Below, piece by piece: positions 57,573 to 64,000 of a stretch of DNA of 64,000 nt. The position numbers and the translations under genes were made by a program. This stretch comes from Clostridia bacterium (GTDB taxonomy: Bacteria; Bacillota; Clostridia; TANB77; CAG-508). Within the stretch, counting starts at the first letter, position 1; each line of letters begins with the position of its first letter. Below the pieces are notes generated by a model that had not been told where the DNA came from, did no database searches, and saw only the letters and a program-made list of their open reading frames with translations. The stretch lies in the NCBI GenBank assembly GCA_900770385.1, contig CAAGKK010000016.1:1-64000 (forward strand). Direction: 5' to 3'.

Positions 57573-57653
57573 CTACAATGTAAATAAGTTATGTTAAGAA
57601 TAGTATAATATTCTTAAAAAATTATTTGCAATATTTACAAGGAGGCATAATAT

Positions 57654-58997
57654 ATGTCAAAAGTGTTTGTTCTACGCACACATGCATTACTTTCTTCTCG
57701 GACAAGTACTTTGAAATTTGGAGATGACAACGAGATTGTCATACCAATCGGAGTATTGGAAGAATTAAAAAATGTGCAAGAAGGATCATTTGAAAAAAAG
57801 CGGATTGCTAGGGAATTACTAGAATATATCAATAGTTTTCCTGCTTTAAAGCTAATATCTGAAAGTGGAGTTGAACAGAAAAATGGTAGCATACTAAGAG
57901 TATGTAACCAATACAAAGGTACAGCTATACATTTTGAAGATTTGGGAAAATCAGGAAATGAAACACTTGATATCTGCGTTGGCATTAGAGATCAAGAAAA
58001 GAAAGATGTAGTCTTGGTAACAAACAATCCAGTGTTACAGTTCAGGGCTAGAATGCAATCAATAAGGGCCGAAAACTTTAAGGATGAAATATTTCCTAAA
58101 TTAAAAGATCAGTATACTGGAAGAGGTAAAATTTTTGTATCTAAAAGTGATATTGATTCATTTTATGAAAATGGATTTATCAGATATGCAGAAATTGCTG
58201 AATATAATCAAGAAGATTTTGTACCAAACAAATTCTTTATTATAACAGATAGTATTAATTCAGCTTTGGGAGTTTGCAAGGAAGATAAAATTGTAAAACT
58301 TAAATATCAAGATAAATATCCATATGGAATAACACCCAAGAATGTAGGTCAAAAGTTTATGCTTGAAGCACTACAAGACGAAGATTGCCCACTAATTATT
58401 ATTAAAGGCAGTGCAGGAACTGGCAAAACATTTTGCGCTTTGGCAGCAGGATTAGAGAATACTTTTAATAATAACAAGTATTCAAGAATTCTTGTTACAC
58501 GATCTGTAACAGCAAGTGAGCAATACGGATTTTTACCAGGAGACATTGAAGAAAAGTTATCTCCATACTTGGCAGGAATAAAAGATAATTTGTCAATATT
58601 GTGTAATGCTGATAAAAAATCAAGAGATTTTAAAACTTCAGAAAAAGACGCAATAGAAAGAGGAGAATACTTCTTCGAAAAAGGTATTGTGCAAATACAG
58701 GCAATAGGATTTTTAAGAGGTCGTTCTATAGTTGATACTTATTTTATTATAGATGAGACTCAAAATATTGAGCCGGCTACAATAAAATCAATAGTAACAA
58801 GAGCGGCAGAAGGTTCAAAATTTATATTTTTAGGTGATCCGACACAAATAGATAACCAAAATTTAACTGAAAGATTAAATGGATTAGTATATCTTTCAGA
58901 AAAAATGAAAGGAAATCATTTGTGTGCGCAAGTTACATTACTTGAAAATGAATCAGTAAGAAGTGAACTTGCAAAAGAAGCAGCAAAAATCTTGTAA
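57654..58997 (+). CDS. PhoH-like ATPase with degenerate PIN domain
   Basis: This 447-residue protein has an N-terminal PIN domain (about 1-150) and a C-terminal PhoH ATPase (about 240-447). Walker A is KGSAGTGKTFCA and Walker B is FIIDETQNIEPAT. In PhoH-PIN proteins the nuclease motif reads LDTN at residues 7-10; here it reads LRTH, and the late VTND reads VTNN, so at least two catalytic positions are lost. The middle acidic residue in VLEELKN remains. The gene is more GC-rich and uses codons unlike its neighbours. AAGGAGG sets the start. It resembles YlaK; the RNA target is unknown. Confidence 0.85.
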   Translation: MSKVFVLRTHALLSSRTSTLKFGDDNEIVIPIGVLEELKNVQEGSFEKKRIARELLEYINSFPALKLISESGVEQKNGSILRVCNQYKGTAIHFEDLGKSGNETLDICVGIRDQEKKDVVLVTNNPVLQFRARMQSIRAENFKDEIFPKLKDQYTGRGKIFVSKSDIDSFYENGFIRYAEIAEYNQEDFVPNKFFIITDSINSALGVCKEDKIVKLKYQDKYPYGITPKNVGQKFMLEALQDEDCPLIIIKGSAGTGKTFCALAAGLENTFNNNKYSRILVTRSVTASEQYGFLPGDIEEKLSPYLAGIKDNLSILCNADKKSRDFKTSEKDAIERGEYFFEKGIVQIQAIGFLRGRSIVDTYFIIDETQNIEPATIKSIVTRAAEGSKFIFLGDPTQIDNQNLTERLNGLVYLSEKMKGNHLCAQVTLLENESVRSELAKEAAKIL

Positions 58998-59002
58998 AAA
59001 GC

Positions 59003-59037
59003 AAGCAACCATCATGTGTTTCATGATGGTTGCTTTA
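59003..59037. terminator. Terminator between convergent genes
   Basis: AGCAACCATCATG (59004-59016) pairs with CATGATGGTTGCT (59022-59034), followed by TT. Confidence 0.8.
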
Positions 59038-59044
59038 CTATATT

Positions 59045-59308
59045 TTAATGTAAATTATTGCATAATATAACAATAATGAAAGTTATATAAATAAACGCAA
59101 ATAAGGAAAGACCAACTATTCCTGTAATAAGACCAGCTTTTCCTAATTTACTTCCTGTTTGTTTATTTGCTTTTATTCCAAAAACAATACCTAATATTCC
59201 TGTAGGTAAGCTAATATACCAAAATAAAGCAGATATAATTGATATAATTCCTAAAGTCAAAGCAGCAACACCTTTACATGTAGTTTTTTTTGTTTCTATT
59301 TCACTCAT
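59045..59308 (-). CDS. DUF4190-like small membrane protein
   Basis: This 87-residue protein has two to three hydrophobic segments with the DUF4190 pattern: GVAALTLGIISIISALFWYI, then LPTGILGIVFGIKANKQ and GKAGLITGIVGL. Function unknown. AGGAGG is upstream. Confidence 0.75.
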   Translation of the reverse strand: MSEIETKKTTCKGVAALTLGIISIISALFWYISLPTGILGIVFGIKANKQTGSKLGKAGLITGIVGLSLFAFIYITFIIVILCNNLH

Positions 59309-59378
59309 AATAAAATCCTCCTATTCTAAATCTAATACACTATTACATATCCTCATAAAGTGGAACTATAGATGATTT

Positions 59379-61421
59379 TTATTTATTATTATTTTTAGTT
59401 TCTTTTTCTCTTAACTTTAATTCACTTAATTGTTTTAAGTTATCTAAAGAGTTTACTTTTATCATATCTTCTGAAATTGTGTATAAATTGTTACCAATAT
59501 ATGCACCTCTTAATAATCTAGTATTATTATAAGAAGAATATCTTGATGATGTACCTTCATGTACTACTTTGCCTTTTAAAGTAATGCCATCCTTTAAGTT
59601 TATGTTATAAACTAAATATCCTTCAGATAAATATTGTTTACCATAGCTTGTATAAGAGTTTACAATAGAAGAATATGAATCAGATGAATTTGTTATTTCA
59701 AAATCTTCTGCATAGTTATTAACTGGAATAGCTAATAATTCTTTTTCTTTAGAGAATAATAATGCTTTATGATTTGTTAATATAGCAGATGTTGTTCTGC
59801 TATCTCCGATAACTGTACTAGAAATTTGTGTTGGATTATTTGGGTCAGAAACATCAAACAATGCCATTTTCATTCCAACTATTCTAGATGAGGTAAAAGT
59901 TACTCTTCCAAAACTATTTCTATTTACAGTTTCTTTTGTTTCCATACCAATACCAATAATATGGTTTTCATCGTAAGGATGTAAATATGTACTGTATCCT
60001 GGAATTTTTAATTCTCCTAATACTTTTGGAGTAGTAGGTTCTGATAAATCTATTACATATAAAGGATCTACTGTTCTGTAAGTTACTAAATATGCTTTAT
60101 TTCCAAAGAATCTTGAAGAATACATATTTTCACCTTTAGCTAGATATGAAGTTTGTCCTATTTTTTCTAAATTATCATTAAATACTACAACTTTAGAACC
60201 ATTTGTGTTATATAATGCAACTCTTAAATTTCCATTATACTCATCTAATGAAAATTGATTTATAGTTTTTCCGGTTTCTTTTGCTTTTGCACTATATTTT
60301 ATAGAACCATTATCTAAAATATTGAATTTATATATAGTTGTTGAAGTATCGCTATCTGATGAAGAACTAGAATAATCTGAAAGTCCTAAAATACCTTTAA
60401 ATCCAAATATTGCTGAAAGTGGAGTGTAATCATTAGAATATTTATAACTTTGGTTTAATAAGTAAATATTATTTTGTGATACATAAGCATTACTAATATC
60501 TATTAAATAAGATTGTAAATTAATATTTTCAGTAGGGTTGTCTAAATCTAGAGTTGAAATCAAAGTTTGATTATTTGTTTTAATATCTTTTAAATATTTA
60601 ATATCCTTTAGTTTAATATCAATTTTGTTATTATCTTCATAATAATATGTAGCAATGTCATCTTTATTGTTATCATCTTTTCTAAGTTTTCCTGAAGAAA
60701 TAACATATAATTTGTTATTTATACATCTTGATGTATAATATGGTTCATATAAAGTATATGTTTTTACTCTTTTAGGAGTAGTCTTATCTTGAATATCATA
60801 TACATCTACAATTGTATTATTTGTGTTATTATATCTATAAGAATTAGCAGAGATATAATAATCAGAAATAATTACAAGTTTATTATTGTATAACATTAAA
60901 TCTACAGGTGTTCCCTGAGAAACAGTTATTTTAGAAGCTACCCTAATATTTTCTGGATCTTCAGAATTTGTGATTATAACATCATTATCTGAAAGAGAAT
61001 AAAGATATTTACCATCATTTTTTATTATATCTGCTTCATCCACATTTTCTACTTGTATATTAGTAGTAGAATAGTCATTTGATGAGAAAGACTTTGTTGA
61101 TTCAGCATCTGCAGAATTTGTAGTAGCATCTATTGTTAAACCATCTTTAATAGAAGATGGTGCAGATGATATAGTACCTTTGGCTATACCAGATGATGAT
61201 GTATAAGCTGATGAAAATAATGAGGTTGGCATTCCTAATACATATAATAAACCATTAAAAGAATTAGTTGATTCTCCTTTATAAATTTTACTTAATTGAG
61301 ATTTTGATTTTATAGATTTTAGTTGTGTTTTAGAATCTATTTTATAAATAACACAGCCTATAACTGTAATAAATATAAGTAGGATCGCTAAAACAATTAC
61401 AATCGTTTTGCGTTTTTTCAA
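59379..61421 (-). CDS. Membrane-anchored beta-propeller protein (PF09826 type)
   Basis: This 680-residue secreted protein has one N-terminal helix (residues 6-27) and then a C-terminal beta-propeller-domain fold. It has the family start TNIQVENVDEADIIKNDGKY and repeated strands such as ITNSEDPENIRV, LYVIDLSEPTTPKV and MALFDVSDPNNPTQ. A Ser/Thr-rich linker occupies about 60-115. Roles are unknown; surface-located enzymes or ligand binders are proposed for the family. GGAGG is upstream. Confidence 0.85.
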   Translation of the reverse strand: MKKRKTIVIVLAILLIFITVIGCVIYKIDSKTQLKSIKSKSQLSKIYKGESTNSFNGLLYVLGMPTSLFSSAYTSSSGIAKGTISSAPSSIKDGLTIDATTNSADAESTKSFSSNDYSTTNIQVENVDEADIIKNDGKYLYSLSDNDVIITNSEDPENIRVASKITVSQGTPVDLMLYNNKLVIISDYYISANSYRYNNTNNTIVDVYDIQDKTTPKRVKTYTLYEPYYTSRCINNKLYVISSGKLRKDDNNKDDIATYYYEDNNKIDIKLKDIKYLKDIKTNNQTLISTLDLDNPTENINLQSYLIDISNAYVSQNNIYLLNQSYKYSNDYTPLSAIFGFKGILGLSDYSSSSSDSDTSTTIYKFNILDNGSIKYSAKAKETGKTINQFSLDEYNGNLRVALYNTNGSKVVVFNDNLEKIGQTSYLAKGENMYSSRFFGNKAYLVTYRTVDPLYVIDLSEPTTPKVLGELKIPGYSTYLHPYDENHIIGIGMETKETVNRNSFGRVTFTSSRIVGMKMALFDVSDPNNPTQISSTVIGDSRTTSAILTNHKALLFSKEKELLAIPVNNYAEDFEITNSSDSYSSIVNSYTSYGKQYLSEGYLVYNINLKDGITLKGKVVHEGTSSRYSSYNNTRLLRGAYIGNNLYTISEDMIKVNSLDNLKQLSELKLREKETKNNNK

Positions 61422-61510
61422 AAAAATTCCTCCTTTTACTTAAATTCTAATTAAATTTTAACATAGTGAAAAATTAAAAGCAATAAATTTATATTATTCA
61501 TTTCGTTTTT

Positions 61511-61536
61511 ACGGGCGGAACTCTGTGTCCGCCCGT
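61511..61536. repeat. GC-rich hairpin repeat at the end of glmS
   Basis: ACGGGCGGA and TCCGCCCGT arms, loop ACTCTGTG. It sits 5 bases past the glmS stop and may act as its terminator. Confidence 0.7.
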
Positions 61537-61540
61537 AAAC

Positions 61541-63361
61541 TTATTCAACTGTAACTGATTTTGCCAAATTTCTTGGTTTATCAACATCTAAATTTCTTTT
61601 TTTAGCAATGTAGTAAGAAAGCAATTGTAGAGGAATAACAGAAAGTATGGGACTTAAATATTTATCTATTTCTGGAATTGATATTATATAATCAAAATCT
61701 TTATTTAACTTTTGATTAGTAATAATAATTGTTTTTGCACCTCTAGATATAACCTCTTGAACATTACTTATAGATTTTTCTAAAAGTTTTTTGTCTGTAA
61801 TTATACTTATTACAGGAAAACCATTTTCTATTAAAGCAATAGGTCCATGCTTTAATTCACCACCTGCATAAGCTTCTGAATGTATATAAGATATTTCTTT
61901 TAATTTTAAAGAGCCTTCCATTGCAACAGGGTAATCAATTCCTCTTCCAATAAAGAATAAATCTTTTACATTATAAATATCTTCTGCAAGGTTTTTTATG
62001 TTTTGACAATTTTTTAAGGTTTCTTCAACTTTATTTGGCAATAAAAGTATTTGTTTCTTTAAATCATCTATAATAATATCATCTGCACTTTTCAATATTT
62101 GAGCAATATATAATGCAATTATGTTCAATAAAACAACTTGAGCTGTATAAGCTTTTGTAGAAGCAACAGCAATTTCTGGACCTGCATGTGTGTATATATA
62201 TAAATCTGCTTCTCTAGTAATAGAGCTACCTATTACATTTGATAAAGCAAGTGTTGTTGCACCTTTTTCTTTTGCCAATTTTAATGCCTGGATAGTATCA
62301 GCTGTTTCACCTGATTGACTAATAAAAATAGCAAGAGTATTTTTATTTACTAAAGGATTTCTGTATCTAAATTCTGAAGCCATGTCTACTTCTACAGGTA
62401 TTTTACATAGATTCTCGAAAATAGGTTTTACAGCTAACCCTGCATGCATTGCAGTTCCACAAGCAACAATAAATATTTTATTTATATTAGATAAAAAGTC
62501 TTTAGATAAAGTTATATTATCTAATTCTATTTGTTCTTTGTTTAATTTAAATCCTATAGTTTCTCTTATAGAAACCACTTGTTCATTTATTTCTTTTAGC
62601 ATAAAATCTTCATAACCATTTTTCTCGATAGAAGAAGAATCCCAAGAAATTTTTTCTATTTTTTTAGTTATTGCATTTAAATCTTTATCATAAAAATTTA
62701 ATTTATTTGAAAAAACTTCAACAATTTCATTATCTTCTAAAAGATAAAAGTTTTTAGTATAACTTAAGATTGCTGGGATATCAGAAGCAATATAATTACT
62801 ATCTTCAGATGTTCCAATTACTAAAGGACTATCTTTTTTTGCTACAACAATTCTATCTGGATAATCTTCACATAAGACTTCTATTGCATAACTTCCTTCT
62901 AAATCCTTGCAAGTAAGGCTAATAGATTTTAGAAGGTCATTTCCAGAAGTATAATAGTAGCTAATTAAGTTTGGTATAACTTCTGTATCAGTTTCAGAAA
63001 TAAATTTATAACCATTATCCATCAAAAATTTTTTTATATCACTATAATTTTCAATAATACCATTATGAACTACACTAAATTTGTGTGTACTATCAAGATG
63101 AGGATGTGAATTTATTTGGCTTGGCTTACCGTGAGTTGCCCATCGAGTATGAGCAATACCAATATTAGATGTATAATTTTTATCCTCAAGTAAATTTACT
63201 AAATTTTTTACTCTTCCTTTGTCTTTTGTAACTATAATCTTTGAATTTTCTATTGTAGAAATTCCAGCAGAATCATAGCCTCTGTATTCTAGTCTTGTTA
63301 ATCCGTCTAATAATATAGGTACAGCTTTTTGCGTTCCTATATATCCTACTATTCCGCACAT
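61541..63361 (-). CDS. glmS: Glutamine--fructose-6-phosphate aminotransferase (isomerizing)
   Basis: This 606-residue enzyme makes glucosamine-6-phosphate for cell wall synthesis. The N-terminal nucleophile cysteine is C2 in MCGIVGYIG; the Ntn glutaminase domain ends near 240. Two SIS domains follow, with SQSGETADTIQALKLAK and the C-terminal DKPRNLAKSVTVE. GGAGG is upstream. It is regulated by the ribozyme at 63392-63533. Confidence 0.97.
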   Translation of the reverse strand: MCGIVGYIGTQKAVPILLDGLTRLEYRGYDSAGISTIENSKIIVTKDKGRVKNLVNLLEDKNYTSNIGIAHTRWATHGKPSQINSHPHLDSTHKFSVVHNGIIENYSDIKKFLMDNGYKFISETDTEVIPNLISYYYTSGNDLLKSISLTCKDLEGSYAIEVLCEDYPDRIVVAKKDSPLVIGTSEDSNYIASDIPAILSYTKNFYLLEDNEIVEVFSNKLNFYDKDLNAITKKIEKISWDSSSIEKNGYEDFMLKEINEQVVSIRETIGFKLNKEQIELDNITLSKDFLSNINKIFIVACGTAMHAGLAVKPIFENLCKIPVEVDMASEFRYRNPLVNKNTLAIFISQSGETADTIQALKLAKEKGATTLALSNVIGSSITREADLYIYTHAGPEIAVASTKAYTAQVVLLNIIALYIAQILKSADDIIIDDLKKQILLLPNKVEETLKNCQNIKNLAEDIYNVKDLFFIGRGIDYPVAMEGSLKLKEISYIHSEAYAGGELKHGPIALIENGFPVISIITDKKLLEKSISNVQEVISRGAKTIIITNQKLNKDFDYIISIPEIDKYLSPILSVIPLQLLSYYIAKKRNLDVDKPRNLAKSVTVE

Positions 63362-63391
63362 ATTAATTTAAACCTCCATTTTAAAAATTAA

Positions 63392-63533
63392 AGGCGTACT
63401 ACACAATAATAATTTTGTTTTAGTATTGCTACTAGTTTTTGTATATTATTTAATGACAGTAGTAATGCCATAAAGCTATCCGCCGAATATTTCGATAAGC
63501 TTTATCCTCGTTAGGCATATTGCCCCTGGCGCT
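63392..63533 (-). ncRNA. glmS ribozyme
   Basis: Read on the minus strand, the RNA begins A-GCGCCAGGGGC (cleavage between A63533 and the G at 63532), followed by AACGAGGATAAAGCTTATCGA, then AATATTCGGCGGATAGC. These are the conserved glmS ribozyme core blocks, including the P2.1/P2.2 pseudoknot elements. An AT-rich P3/P4 extension follows to about 63392, about 30 bases before the glmS start. Glucosamine-6-phosphate binding would cleave the transcript and lower GlmS. The 3' boundary is approximate. Confidence 0.95.
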
Positions 63534-63570
63534 AAAATAAAACTCCTTTCTAAAAATTTGCCTTTGATTT

Positions 63571-63600
63571 ATTATATTATAAGAAAAACAAATTTGGCAA
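63571..63600 (-). promoter_or_regulatory. Promoter of the glmS ribozyme transcript
   Basis: On the minus strand: TTGCCA (63600-63595), 18-base spacer, TATAAT (63576-63571). Transcription would start a short distance before the ribozyme. Confidence 0.6.
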
Positions 63601-63669
63601 CATTATATATTTATTTTTGTTAAATTATATGTTATAAATAAATTATAAAATATTCAGGGGAGAAAACAA

Positions 63670-64000
63670 ATGAAGAAAAATAAGATATTATTAATATTAT
63701 TAGCTTTTATAATTATGATATTGTTATCATCAAAAGTAGAAGCAAATAGCGGCACATATTCTATAGATGAACTAAATATGGATGTAATACTTCAAAAAGA
63801 TGGTAGCTTAAAAATAAATGAAAGGCTTACATATAAATTTAATGGATCTTTTAATGGTATTTATATTACAATACCATATGGGATAAATGATAATAAATAT
63901 GATAAAATAAGAGCACAAACATCATTAATAAATGATAGCTTTTATAATGCTGTATCTTATAAAATAGATAGTGTATATGTAGGAAACAATAAGTATCAAC
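63670..64000 (+). CDS. DUF2207 domain membrane protein (truncated by the window end)
   Basis: The first 110 residues of a longer protein. A signal peptide (about 5-25) is followed by YSIDELNMDVILQKDGSLKI, a beta-rich start typical of DUF2207 membrane proteins (YciQ-like). GGGGAG is the ribosome binding site. The rest lies beyond base 64000. Confidence 0.75.
   Translation, partial: MKKNKILLILLAFIIMILLSSKVEANSGTYSIDELNMDVILQKDGSLKINERLTYKFNGSFNGIYITIPYGINDNKYDKIRAQTSLINDSFYNAVSYKIDSVYVGNNKYQ

Noticed and set aside
6..61536. Repeated sequences as a CRISPR array
   Set aside because: The repeats are dispersed at kilobase distances in both orientations, vary in length, and have no regular spacers or cas genes.

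Overview
The window is a very AT-rich chromosomal segment that reads like an endospore-forming Clostridia-type Firmicute. The support is a Spo0E-like phosphatase, a Spo0A-type DNA-binding protein, BofA, a spore photoproduct lyase relative, a DacF-like carboxypeptidase, a GatCAB pathway, and strong AGGAGG ribosome binding sites behind perfectly spaced sigma-A promoters. No species can be named from sequence alone; an uncultured gut-type lineage is a reasonable guess. No phage, insertion sequence, CRISPR or rRNA was seen. Two tRNA genes (Gly, Cys) are present.

Layout. 249-3018: an M16 peptidase (YmfH type) and a polytopic GT-C-like membrane protein. 3211-3393: a Spo0E-like protein. 3541-16190: the most unusual region, a type IV secretion-like locus with five VirB2/TrbC-type pilins in tandem, a PrgI-like membrane protein broken by an apparent one-base frameshift, a TraC-like protein, a VirB4 ATPase, a VirB6-like channel protein with a 650-residue hydrophilic tail, a membrane-anchored lysozyme plus C39-like hydrolase, and two anchored proteins sharing a repeated VirB8/NTF2-like module. 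No relaxase, VirD4 coupling protein, integrase or att site lies beside it, so it does not look like a conjugative element. 16287-19252: a small membrane protein, an SPL-like radical SAM enzyme and a DacF-like protein. 19314-19999: tRNA-Gly, tRNA-Cys and a four-helix-bundle gene bracketed by a duplication of the tRNA-Cys 3' end. 20464-25569: a 1701-residue thioester/CnaB/DUF11 surface adhesin with a long structured leader.

25964-28650: lepB-holB-ricT-ferredoxin, one operon behind one promoter. 28746-31798 (minus): a four-subunit pyruvate-type ferredoxin oxidoreductase (por genes), divergent from a secreted pilin-like protein. 33247-35433: trmL, a Nudix hydrolase and an M23 peptidase that probably uses an ATT start. 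35827-38436: adhE. 38564-39043: a stand-alone Spo0A C-terminal domain. 39159-42617: gatC-gatA-gatB. 42692-43753: a Cys-rich protein, a small membrane protein and rpsT. 43785-48622: an exported repeat protein and MMPL transporter under a divergent TetR regulator with visible operators. 48953-53959: mscL with a zinc ribbon, mfd and a SpoU methyltransferase. 54013-56775 (minus): DUF4364, engB, serS and a DUF1653 gene carrying a nonsense codon. 56927-58997: yaaL-like, bofA and a PhoH-like PIN-ATPase. 59045-63533 (minus): DUF4190-like, a beta-propeller lipoprotein-like protein, and glmS behind a clear glmS ribozyme. 63670 to the end: a truncated DUF2207 gene.

Two dispersed repeat families fill most long intergenic gaps. 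One is a ~120-bp element with long imperfect terminal inverted repeats (four full copies, one fragment). The other is a short GC-rich hairpin (GGGCGGAC...GTCCGCCC, about a dozen copies), often flanking the first. Together with AT-rich linkers they form composite modules of about 200-250 bp.
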